Assembly (NCBI GenBank): GCA_902489295.1
Contig: CABTZM010000105.1
Location: forward strand, 1-7,224
Reading direction: 5' to 3'
DNA length: 7,224 nucleotides
Source of the DNA: an uncultured Collinsella sp.
GTDB taxonomy: Bacteria > Actinomycetota > Coriobacteriia > Coriobacteriales > Coriobacteriaceae
Part shown: piece after piece, positions 1-4,822 of the stretch
Layout: every line of letters begins with the position of its first letter
Numbering within the stretch: the first letter of the stretch is position 1
Position numbers and translations under genes: made by a program
Notes under the pieces: model-generated
The model's database searches: none
Seen by the model: only the letters and a program-made list of their open reading frames with translations
What the model was told of the DNA's origin: nothing

Positions 1-78
1 GGCAAGATCACCATGACCGGCACCGGCCAAGAGCTCCTGCACGACGACAACGTCCGCAAGGCTTACCTGGGCGGCTAG
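1..78 (+). CDS. livF: LivF-type branched-chain amino acid ABC transporter ATPase, C-terminal end only
   Basis: Only the last 25 codons and the TAG stop (76-78) lie in the window. The reading ends in GTGQELLHDDNVRKAYLGG. A GxG-x-ELL-x(2)-D-x-VRKAYLG ending is characteristic of LivF, one of the two cytoplasmic ATPases that power high-affinity uptake of leucine, isoleucine and valine through LivH/LivM with a LivJ/K-type binding protein. The Walker motifs and signature sequence lie upstream, outside the window. LivF is usually the last gene of a liv operon, which fits the hairpin just after the stop and the lack of a downstream gene on this strand. The identification rests on this short tail only; the closely related LivG usually ends differently. 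Confidence 0.8.
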   Translation, partial: GKITMTGTGQELLHDDNVRKAYLGG

Positions 79-84
79 GGACTT

Positions 85-106
85 CCGCCGTTCTGCCGAA
101 CGGCGG
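85..106 (+). terminator. GC-rich hairpin after livF, possible terminator
   Basis: A perfect 9-bp inverted repeat, CCGCCGTTC (85-93) and GAACGGCGG (98-106), encloses a TGCC tetraloop and starts 6 bases after the livF stop. No T-run follows, so it is not a classical intrinsic terminator. It could still act as a Rho-assisted or transcript-stabilising 3' end. The position fits the end of a liv operon. Confidence 0.5.
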
Positions 107-120
107 ACCGGCCGACGCTG

Positions 121-246
121 CGCGGGCGCCCTGATCGACGTGCCGAAGCTCCTCACCCTTGGGGCTATGCCGCGGTACGAGGCCAGGTGGTCATGGTCCG
201 GGAACCTCGCGATGTCGAATGACACCGCGAGGTTCGCCGCCGTCCT
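121..246 (-). pseudogene. IS110-family transposase remnant (C-terminal transposase_20-like region)
   Basis: Read on the minus strand, about 243 down to 125 translates without a stop to RTAANLAVSFDIARF followed directly by PDHDHLASYRGIAPR and then a GTSIR-like end. The pattern TAA-x(6)-DIxRFPDHDHLASYxGIAPR-x(n)-SGTSI is the conserved C-terminal region of IS110-family transposases (DEDD transposases, Pfam transposase_20). The sequence upstream on the minus strand (about 246-360) no longer resembles the PGFGP segment expected just before TAA. The normal GGN-x-LK tail after GTSI is also absent, because the frame runs into the livF hairpin and antisense livF. There is no start codon, no N-terminal DEDD catalytic domain and no element ends. 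This is a degraded fragment with no expected function. The family call rests on about 35 residues. Confidence 0.6.
202..235. repeat. Long inverted repeat within the IS110 remnant
   Basis: GAACCTCGCG (202-211) and CGCGAGGTTC (226-235) are a perfect 10-bp inverted repeat. Inside it, after one A/C mismatch, TGTC (213-216) pairs with GACA (221-224) around a GAAT loop, giving a 14-bp stem with one mismatch. It overlaps the IS110 coding remnant, where both arms encode part of the NLAVSFDIARF segment, so it may be a coding coincidence and not a functional structure. Confidence 0.5.
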
Positions 247-426
247 CGGCGGCCTCGACCCCCGAGTGGGCGATCCCCACGCGCTAACGCCTGCAAACAA
301 GGGGATTGCCAAGACGCCGCCGGGCACCTCCGTCATAGACGTGGAAGTGCGGCCGCGCTGAAGCACTGCGCGGTGTCTGCTCGCTTATGTGCGCATCACG
401 AAGGAAGACCAGATCGGTGAGCGGGA
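247..426. other. No recognisable gene; probable mobile-element debris
   Basis: Between the IS110 and ParB remnants neither strand gives a reading frame with a recognisable family. The plus-strand frame opening at 140 and closing at 361 lacks a convincing ribosome binding site and passes antisense through the IS110 fragment. No promoter, tRNA or repeat stands out. The stretch is most simply read as decayed sequence between two mobile-element fragments. Confidence 0.4.
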
Positions 427-605
427 TTGGCCCGAAGTCGAGAGATTCCCATCAGCCTCTCGTCGGTCGATGACCGGTTCACCACGCAGGAAGAGCGTGA
501 CGGAAGGTCTCGCAAAAAGGCTCCGAGCGCGGCGTGCTCATGCCCGTCGTGGTGCGCCCGAAGGGGGGGACGGCTGCTACGAGCTCGATCATTTGCGAGG
601 AGAAG
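427..605 (+). pseudogene. ParB/RepB/Spo0J-family N-terminal domain remnant, multiply frameshifted
   Basis: Pieces of a ParB-like N-terminal domain can be read in order across the three plus frames. They are REIPISLSSVDDRFTTQEERD (about 439-502), then RGVLMPVVVRPKGG (about 526-570), then DGCYEL (about 569-586). This matches the family order of an IPIS-x-(I/V)D strand, an acidic segment, RGVLxPVVVRPK, then YELIxGHRR. The GHRR nucleotide-binding box and everything C-terminal to it are gone or scrambled, and at least two frameshifts separate the pieces. Such proteins partition plasmids and conjugative elements by binding parS-like sites. Here no product is expected. No single reading frame covers the fragment, so it is easily missed by gene callers. 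Confidence 0.65.
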
Positions 606-852
606 ACGAACCAGTCGTTGCAGATCCAATATGGATCTCGCCGACCTCGGCAAGCTGCTCGATGAGTGGAAGCCCTGTCGGGTCGTCTATTTCAACACCA
701 CCCAGAATGATGGTGTCATCGCGCAGGTCGATCTGCGTGTTGAGCACAGCGAGGTTAAAGCCGGAGGCCACAAATCCGATAGCAGCCAGGACGAGCCCCG
801 TGGCAACAAGCCCACCCGCTACGGCAAGGTAAATCCTTTTTACGCTGGACAT
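589..852 (-). CDS. Short membrane-anchored protein, probable truncated DUF4097-type operon partner
   Basis: An 87-residue protein starts at ATG 852-850 with a good ribosome binding site (GGAAGGAG, 7 bases upstream), 14 bp after the DUF1700 stop. Residues about 6-32 form one hydrophobic segment (YLAVAGGLVATGLVLAAIG and following) that could be a signal anchor. A hydrophilic extracytoplasmic stretch, NTQIDLRDDTIILGGVEIDD, follows. In PadR/DUF1700 operons the third gene commonly encodes a DUF4097 protein (an anchor followed by a long beta-repeat domain of roughly 200 residues or more). This start and context fit that, but the beta-repeat body is absent. The reading frame ends at 589-591 after a low-complexity tail, TTGSSSPRK, that runs antisense into the ParB debris. 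The gene was therefore probably cut by an insertion or deletion. It could still be expressed as a short membrane protein. The DUF4097 label is inferred mainly from position. Confidence 0.6.
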   Translation of the reverse strand: MSSVKRIYLAVAGGLVATGLVLAAIGFVASGFNLAVLNTQIDLRDDTIILGGVEIDDPTGLPLIEQLAEVGEIHIGSATTGSSSPRK

Positions 853-866
853 GTTTGCACTCCTTC

Positions 867-1499
867 CTATGCCGTGAGCGGCGCCGCTTCGGCGCCCATG
901 CGGCTCTTATTGCCTCGATCTTTCCAGAAGGGCGAAACGGCTTTCTTCGCCCAAAGGGCAGAGAGGCGCGCGATCTGCTTGGACGCCGTCCAGGCGCCGG
1001 CTCCCGTGAGGAGCGCCACACCGATGGAAGCGAATCCCATTCCCATCGAGGCCAAAACGTACGGAACATGCCCGATAATGATGCCGTCCACGGCGAACAG
1101 GAGCCCTACCAGGCCCGCGCCCCCGAATGCCGCGGCCACGATCCACACGCAGAGCGCAAGAACCCAAATACAGATGTAGACTGCAGCGGCAACGGCGACG
1201 AACGCGAGCAGCAGCGGAATCCATACCGGAGAGCCCACGATGGCGAGCGCCCATAGAAGTGCCGTGCTCTTGCGCTTGGTCCTCGCGATCGCGCGCGGCA
1301 CGGCGGGCAGTTCGTCGAGCGTTGCCTCGGCGACCTCACCGGGCGTGCCCATGGCGGCCACAGCCTCGGCCTCCGTCATGCCGTCCTCCATACGGTCGGC
1401 GATGGCCTCCGCGTAGAACTCCTGCGTTTCCTTTACCTGATCTGCCGGCAGGCAGGCCAGAAGCTCGCCCAGCCGGTTCAAGAACTCATCGCGCGTCAT
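867..1499 (-). CDS. DUF1700 family membrane protein
   Basis: A 210-residue protein with the two-part DUF1700 layout. Residues 1-65 are a soluble helical domain (MTRDEFLNRLGELL, then EEFY-like QEFYAEAIADRMEDG, then TEAEAVAAMGTPGEVA). This matches the DUF1700 start, where the protein begins with an instruction-like MNKxEFLxxLxxxL followed by a YYxExIxDxxExG motif. Residues about 79-170 are strongly hydrophobic and look like three to four membrane segments, ending in a basic tail (KKAVSPFWKDRGNKSR). Its ATG lies inside the end of padR, a 14-bp overlap (1486-1499), indicating translational coupling. DUF1700 proteins regularly accompany a PadR repressor and a DUF4097 protein and are thought to take part in envelope sensing or stress. 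The biochemical role is unknown. Confidence 0.85.
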   Translation of the reverse strand: MTRDEFLNRLGELLACLPADQVKETQEFYAEAIADRMEDGMTEAEAVAAMGTPGEVAEATLDELPAVPRAIARTKRKSTALLWALAIVGSPVWIPLLLAFVAVAAAVYICIWVLALCVWIVAAAFGGAGLVGLLFAVDGIIIGHVPYVLASMGMGFASIGVALLTGAGAWTASKQIARLSALWAKKAVSPFWKDRGNKSRMGAEAAPLTA

Positions 1500-1806
1500 G
1501 GTGCGCCCCCTCCACGTAACGGTAGATCTCCTGCACGGATGGCCATTCGGCGAGGAACTCGGCGATACGCTCGCGCCCGGCGTCCGTGATGCGGTAGTAC
1601 CTCCGCAGCCGCCCGTTGTGCTCGGCGGAGCGCGCGGTGATGCAGCCCGCCTTCTCCAGGCGCTTGAGCAACGGATAGAGCGTGGATTCCGTGAGCCCCA
1701 TACTCGCGGGCACGTCCTTCACGATCTGATAGCCGTAGGATTCCTCGCCCGAGACGGCCGCGAGCACGCAGGCCTCGAGGAAGCCGCGCTTCATCTGTGC
1801 CTCCAT
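1486..1806 (-). CDS. PadR family transcriptional repressor
   Basis: A 106-residue winged-helix regulator. The start is placed at ATG 1806-1804 (MEAQMKRGFLEACVL) because an AAAGGAGGT ribosome binding site sits 6 bases upstream (1813-1821). The longer frame from 1872 would begin within the promoter's -35 box. PadR hallmarks are KRGFLEACVLAAV (residues 6-18), SYGYQI (23-28), the recognition-helix region TESTLYPLLKRLEKAG (39-54) and the wing RRYYRITDAGR (68-78). The size matches the short PadR-s1 subfamily with one C-terminal dimerisation helix. PadR proteins repress small operons, often including their own, in response to a ligand or membrane stress. The ligand here is unknown. It is the first gene of the operon with the DUF1700 gene and the truncated membrane protein. 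Confidence 0.93.
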   Translation of the reverse strand: MEAQMKRGFLEACVLAAVSGEESYGYQIVKDVPASMGLTESTLYPLLKRLEKAGCITARSAEHNGRLRRYYRITDAGRERIAEFLAEWPSVQEIYRYVEGAHHDAR

Positions 1807-1832
1807 CCGCACACCTCCTTTCGTAGTATACT

Positions 1833-1861
1833 GTGTAACACCTACTATATGACACATAGTA
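1833..1861. promoter_or_regulatory. Dyad-symmetric operator region overlapping the padR promoter (probable PadR site)
   Basis: Two dyads overlap the promoter. TACTAT (1843-1848) and ATAGTA (1856-1861) flank 7 bases and cover the -10 box and half of the spacer. GTGT (1833-1836) and ACAC (1838-1841) are centred at the predicted transcription start. PadR-family dimers bind dyads of this kind, often with an ATGT/ACAT-like or TAxTAT core, and block RNA polymerase. Autorepression is inferred from position, not shown. Confidence 0.6.
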
Positions 1862-1872
1862 TATGATGTCAA
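1844..1872 (-). promoter_or_regulatory. Sigma-70 promoter of the padR operon
   Basis: On the minus strand there is a perfect -35 TTGACA (1872-1867), a 17-base spacer (1866-1850) and a near-consensus -10 TATAGT (1849-1844). Transcription would start near 1837, giving a leader of about 30 bases before the padR ATG at 1806, with the ribosome binding site at 1821-1813. This is close to an ideal housekeeping promoter, so control must come from repression, which fits a PadR-regulated operon. Confidence 0.85.
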
Positions 1873-1902
1873 CAGTTGTCGTATAGGGAGTCCGGTCTGT
1901 CT

Positions 1903-2012
1903 GTCCCCTGCGGGTACTCATTGGGGACGTACTTAAATGAGTACCCATCGCTCAAGGTGGCACCTGGGGACGTTCCTTATGTGCCGGCACTTTGGGACAC
2001 TCCTTGTCAAGG
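1903..2012. repeat. Cluster of palindromic GGGGAC repeats (REP / RAYT-like)
   Basis: This intergenic block is made of nested inverted repeats and partial direct repeats. GTCCCC (1903-1908) pairs with GGGGAC (1923-1928). GGGTACTCAT (1912-1921) pairs perfectly with ATGAGTACCC (1937-1946). GTGCCGGCAC (1981-1990) is a perfect palindrome. CCTTG-T-CAAGG is at 2002-2012. The unit GGGGACGT(A/T)C(C)TTA occurs at 1923 and 1966, with a diverged GGGACACTCCTTG at 1994. These features resemble the interspersed palindromic repeats mobilised by REP-associated tyrosine transposases (RAYT, Y1_Tnp). No transposase gene is present here. The low protein-likeness of every frame through the block supports a non-coding repeat. 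Confidence 0.6.
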
Positions 2013-2014
2013 TT

Positions 2015-2041
2015 TTGTTCCATCGTGCGGGTTGCTATTTA
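2015..2041 (+). promoter_or_regulatory. Weak candidate promoter for cutC
   Basis: TTGTTC (2015-2020) and TATTTA (2036-2041) are separated by 15 bases, slightly short of optimal. The -10 box would place the transcript start near 2048, about 43 bases before the cutC ATG. No better pair was seen between the repeat cluster and cutC, so this is a tentative assignment. Confidence 0.3.
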
Positions 2042-2090
2042 ACGTGCGACAATGCCGTGTGGAAATCGAAATGTCTCCTGGGGGCTATCT

Positions 2091-2768
2091 ATGCTGTACG
2101 AGTTTTGTGCCGAGAACTTTGAGCGTGTGCCGGCGGCTATCGATGCCGGTGCTAAGCGCATCGAGTTGTGCGACAACCTTGCCGTCGGTGGTACCACGCC
2201 CTCGGCCGGCGTTATCAGCACTACGGTCAGCTATGCTCACGAGCATGACGCGCGAGTGATGTGCATGATTCGCCCGCGTGGCGGTGACTTTCACTACAAC
2301 CAGGACGAGCTGCGCATGATGGAGATGGACTTGGGTCTTGCCGTGAGCGCCGGCGTTGACGGCCTGGTCTTTGGCTGCTGCAAGCCCTGTGCCGGCGGCT
2401 GGGCGCTCGACGAGCTCACCCTCGGCGCCCTCGTGATGGCTACGGGCTGCGCGACCGAGGAGTGCAAGCGCGGGGCCATCGATATCACCTTCCACATGGC
2501 CTTTGACCAGCTCTCGCCCGAGGCTCAGCTGGACGCCATTGACACACTCGCCGACTGCGGCATCACGCGCATCCTGACGCATGGTGGTGCTGCCGGAACG
2601 CCGATCGAGGACAACCTGGAGCACCTGTCGCGTCTTGTCGAGTATGCGGGCGACCGCCTGACCATCCTTCCCGGCGGCGGCATTTCTACGGCCAACCGCG
2701 ATACCGTGGCGGCGGCATTGAGCGTCTCCGAGCTCCATGGCACCAAGATCGTGCCGCTGGAGGCGTAA
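2091..2768 (+). CDS. cutC: CutC family protein
   Basis: A 225-residue TIM-barrel protein of the CutC family (PF03932), cytoplasmic. The family was named for copper tolerance. Human CutC binds Cu(I), but the bacterial role in copper homeostasis is disputed and an enzymatic function is possible. Family motifs are in order: KRIELCDNLAVGGTTPS (22-38), IRPRGGDFHYN (60-70), GLVFGCC (91-97), DITFHMAFD (131-139), ITRILTHGG (158-166), LPGGGI (193-198) and ELHGTK (214-219). The start at ATG 2091 is chosen because it matches the family's usual N-terminus and has GGGGG 6 bases upstream; an in-frame ATG at 2052 would add 13 unrelated residues. The protein is slightly short: E. coli CutC has about 248 residues and extends well past the ELHGTK-equivalent strand, whereas this one stops 6 residues after it. 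It is followed after 3 bp by a DUF4931 gene. Confidence 0.92.
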   Translation: MLYEFCAENFERVPAAIDAGAKRIELCDNLAVGGTTPSAGVISTTVSYAHEHDARVMCMIRPRGGDFHYNQDELRMMEMDLGLAVSAGVDGLVFGCCKPCAGGWALDELTLGALVMATGCATEECKRGAIDITFHMAFDQLSPEAQLDAIDTLADCGITRILTHGGAAGTPIEDNLEHLSRLVEYAGDRLTILPGGGISTANRDTVAAALSVSELHGTKIVPLEA

Positions 2769-2771
2769 CCC

Positions 2772-3569
2772 GTGGCGCTGGTATTTGACGTTCAGCAGGC
2801 GAACGGTAAGCCCGACGACAACCGGCGCCCTGGCACCGCGTGTCCCTTTTGCGATACCGAGGAACTTGCCGATATCATCCGGCGCGATGGTGACTGCATC
2901 TGGCTCGAGAATAAGTTCAAGACCCTGCGCGCCACCCGTCAAACCGTGCTGATCGAGTCGGCCGATCACGATGCCGACCTGGTGATCTATGAGCCGGATG
3001 AACTCCACCATGTGATGCGGTTTGCCCTGGGTTGCTGGCAGCAGATGATCGATTCACAGCAGTATCGCAGCGTTCTCATGTACAAGAACAAGGGTCCGCT
3101 CTCGGGCGGTAGTCTCGTTCATCCGCACATGCAGATTGTGGGTTTGGAGCAGGAAGACGGCTACACTTCGCTGACTTCTGCCAATTTCGAAGGCATCAAT
3201 GTCTGGCAACAGGGGAGAATCTCGGTCAATATCTCAACCGAACCGATCATGGGGTTCTTTGAGATCAACGTTTCAGCCCCGCAGGGAATCGCCGCCAGCG
3301 ATGACGCACGAGACCAAGCCGAGGCGGATCTCTTTGCCGATGCGATCCAGGTAGCTCTGCGCTATATCCTAAACGAGCACCACGGTGGTCGCGCAGAGTC
3401 GTACAACTTGTTCTTCTATCACCTGGGCGGTCGGACCATTGCCAAGGCGCTGCCGCGTTGGGTGGTTTCGCCCTACTTTGTCGGCTATCGTTTGGCCCAA
3501 GTCAATGCCGAGACGACGCTCGATATCGATGCTGAGCGTCTGCGTGCGCATCTGGAAACGCTCGTATAG
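2772..3569 (+). CDS. DUF4931 family protein, GalT/HIT-superfamily nucleotidylyltransferase-like
   Basis: A 265-residue soluble protein. It starts at GTG 2772, three bases after the cutC stop, with GGAGG at 2759-2763 inside the end of cutC; translational coupling is likely. A CPFC pair (residues 24-27) resembles the zinc-binding cysteines near the N-terminus of galactose-1-phosphate uridylyltransferase. The segment YKNKGPLSGGSLVHPHMQ (104-121) matches the GalT active-site loop (NKG-x(6)-S-x(2)-HPHGQ). By analogy, His119, the second His of HPH, would be the nucleophile that forms a nucleotidyl intermediate. A second conserved-looking block is SYNLFFYHLGG (210-220). The layout and length fit DUF4931, a GalT-like branch with no assigned reaction. 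The substrate is unknown. Pairing with CutC suggests a shared small-molecule pathway, which is inference only. Confidence 0.82.
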   Translation: MALVFDVQQANGKPDDNRRPGTACPFCDTEELADIIRRDGDCIWLENKFKTLRATRQTVLIESADHDADLVIYEPDELHHVMRFALGCWQQMIDSQQYRSVLMYKNKGPLSGGSLVHPHMQIVGLEQEDGYTSLTSANFEGINVWQQGRISVNISTEPIMGFFEINVSAPQGIAASDDARDQAEADLFADAIQVALRYILNEHHGGRAESYNLFFYHLGGRTIAKALPRWVVSPYFVGYRLAQVNAETTLDIDAERLRAHLETLV

Positions 3570-3581
3570 CAAGACTAACAC

Positions 3582-3594
3582 CCGCGTAATGCGG
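3582..3594. terminator. Small hairpin between convergent genes
   Basis: CCGC (3582-3585) pairs with GCGG (3591-3594), with a possible extra G-U pair inside. It lies in the 30-bp gap between the convergent DUF4931 and transporter genes. The stem is short and no T-run follows on either strand, so a terminator role is weakly supported. Confidence 0.2.
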
Positions 3595-3599
3595 ACAGC

Positions 3600-4598
3600 C
3601 TAGCGCGCCATGGCGTCGCGGCCGGCTTCGACCCGCTTGCGCTGTTTGGTGCGCTCCTCGCAGGTTAGGCACTCAAAGAGATGCCCGATAATCGAGGCCA
3701 GCACCTGCTGAAACAGCGTGCCGCACATGACGGGGAACACGACCTCGCCCGGAAAGTACTGCGTGGCGATGACGGCACCCGAAGAGATGTTGCGCATGCC
3801 GCAGGTAAAGCACATGGTAGTCGTCTCGCTATATGGCAGATGCAGCGCACGTGCGACCAGAAAACCGACGACAAAGCCGCTGATGGCGAAGACCAAAATA
3901 AAGAGGGCGACTTCCAGGCGCACCGCGTTTATGTGCAGCACGTACTCGCTCATAGCGGTGGAGTTGGACGCGATGACGCCCATCATCATGAACTTGCAGG
4001 CGGGCGAGAGCACGGGAGAGAGTTTCTCGTGGCCCCAGCCGCGCGTGAGTTCATTGATGGCAATACCGAGCACAGCGGGGATGGCGATCATAAAGGCCAT
4101 GTTCTGCATCATGCTCGGCACGTCGATCGAGACGGTGGCGCCCAGCAGGAGCTTGAGCGTAAGCGGAATCGTCACAGGTGAGATGACCGAGGACGTCAGG
4201 ATGATGGTGAGCGCGAGCGGGCCGTTGCCGCCGAACATGCTGATCCACATAAAAGCGGTGACGGCCACGGGCACGCTGTATTCGAGCACAATGCCGCAGA
4301 CAAGGTTGGGGTTGGAGCCAAAGAAGAGTGACCCCATGGCATACGCCGCGATGGGAATAAGCACCGCCGAGACGAGCAGCGCCAAGACTAGGTGCAACGG
4401 ACGGCGGAACACCTCGGTTACCTGGTGAAAGGTGTTGCTGAGCGCACCCTGAAACGTCATAAAGGCAAACAAGGTGGGAACGATGGGCTTGAGTACGCCA
4501 ATCTGTTGGGGAAAGAGCACGCCGAGTGCCACGCAAATCGGAACGATGACCTGCATGTGCCCCGCGAGAAACTTGCCCAGTCCAACCCATTGCTTCAT
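3600..4598 (-). CDS. Bile acid:sodium symporter (BASS/SBF) family transporter
   Basis: A 332-residue, highly hydrophobic protein with roughly nine to ten membrane segments between residues 13 and 308, in the size range of bacterial SBF (PF01758) proteins. Family landmarks: FMTFQGAL (46-53) in an early helix, a crossover region with SVPVAVTAFMWISMFGGNG (108-126), and a second broken helix with CGMRNISSGAVIATQYF (266-282), matching the family's VGMQN-SxxA element. The tail is charged (EERTKQRKRVEAGRD). BASS proteins typically import organic acids, such as bile acids or pantoate, with sodium. Several sodium-site positions differ here: the SN pair of the first crossover helix reads as AF, and the E-x-G-M-Q-N element reads as TCGMRN. 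The substrate and coupling ion are therefore uncertain. The ATG at 4598 is preceded by AAGGGAG about 12 bases upstream, a rather long spacing. Confidence 0.85.
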   Translation of the reverse strand: MKQWVGLGKFLAGHMQVIVPICVALGVLFPQQIGVLKPIVPTLFAFMTFQGALSNTFHQVTEVFRRPLHLVLALLVSAVLIPIAAYAMGSLFFGSNPNLVCGIVLEYSVPVAVTAFMWISMFGGNGPLALTIILTSSVISPVTIPLTLKLLLGATVSIDVPSMMQNMAFMIAIPAVLGIAINELTRGWGHEKLSPVLSPACKFMMMGVIASNSTAMSEYVLHINAVRLEVALFILVFAISGFVVGFLVARALHLPYSETTTMCFTCGMRNISSGAVIATQYFPGEVVFPVMCGTLFQQVLASIIGHLFECLTCEERTKQRKRVEAGRDAMAR

Positions 4599-4680
4599 AT
4601 GCGCTTGTGACTCCCTTTGCCCGTGAACCCGTTTTGAATGGATATGCTAGACGCTCGCATGCGTCCGTGCGTCAGAAACG

Positions 4681-4695
4681 CTCGAATATTTCGAG
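4681..4695. promoter_or_regulatory. AT-centred palindrome in the divergent intergenic region
   Basis: CTCGAA (4681-4686) and TTCGAG (4690-4695) form a 6-bp dyad around TAT. It sits between the divergent transporter and recJ-helicase genes, so it could be an operator for either. It does not match the Gram-positive LexA box (GAAC-N4-GTTC), although an SOS link would have been plausible for a RecJ gene. GACGC (4650-4654) and GCGTC (4661-4665) form a second small dyad nearer the transporter. Confidence 0.3.
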
Positions 4696-4760
4696 GCTAT
4701 TACCGGCATCGTTTACCGAAACCGCGGCGTGCTGCGGCGATTTGCGTCTGCTCTGCACGG

Positions 4761-4766
4761 TATAAT
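4761..4766 (+). promoter_or_regulatory. -10 element upstream of the recJ-helicase gene
   Basis: A perfect TATAAT at 4761-4766, followed by AAAT, lies 109 bases before the recJ ATG at 4875. With the usual spacing the -35 region would fall near 4738-4744, where no good TTGACA-like hexamer is seen. Transcription would begin near 4773, giving a leader of about 100 bases that contains a hairpin and a small ORF. Confidence 0.6.
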
Positions 4767-4784
4767 AAATCCGTTCAACAGATC

Positions 4785-4802
4785 TGCCTGCCGAAGCGGG
4801 CA
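4785..4802 (+). promoter_or_regulatory. 5'-UTR hairpin upstream of the leader ORF
   Basis: TGCCTGC (4785-4791) and GCGGGCA (4796-4802) pair over 7 bp, one of them G-U, around a CGAA loop. The hairpin starts about 12 bases after the predicted transcription start and ends 5 bases before the leader ORF's ribosome binding site (AGAGGA, 4808-4813). It may stabilise the mRNA 5' end. There is no T-run, so it is not an attenuator terminator. Confidence 0.4.
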
Positions 4803-4822
4803 TACACAGAGGACTCATCGCT

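Noticed and set aside
376..420. Possible serine recombinase N-terminus (AYVRITKEDQIGE resembles the AYxRVSTEDQ start)
   Set aside because: The match is only about a dozen residues, lacks the rest of the catalytic domain and cannot be separated from chance in this debris. A translated search of 360-440 would decide.
427..1179. 250-codon plus-strand frame taken as one gene
   Set aside because: Only its first part matches ParB. The rest runs antisense through the truncated membrane protein and the DUF1700 gene and is not protein-like. The ParB similarity is better described as a frameshifted remnant.
1807..1872. Longer PadR start giving 22 extra residues
   Set aside because: The extension would be encoded by the promoter and operator themselves, and the AAAGGAGGT ribosome binding site serves the ATG at 1806.
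2085..3011. 308-codon minus-strand open frame
   Set aside because: It is antisense across the cutC-DUF4931 junction, has no family signature, and is explained by codon bias in the two real plus-strand genes.
3681..4428. Plus-strand frames of 166 and 236 codons
   Set aside because: Both are shadows of the minus-strand BASS transporter, whose membrane segments and SBF motifs are clear.
4681..4695. LexA/SOS box upstream of recJ
   Set aside because: CTCGAA-TAT-TTCGAG lacks the GAAC-N4-GTTC core of Gram-positive LexA sites, so SOS control is not supported by sequence.
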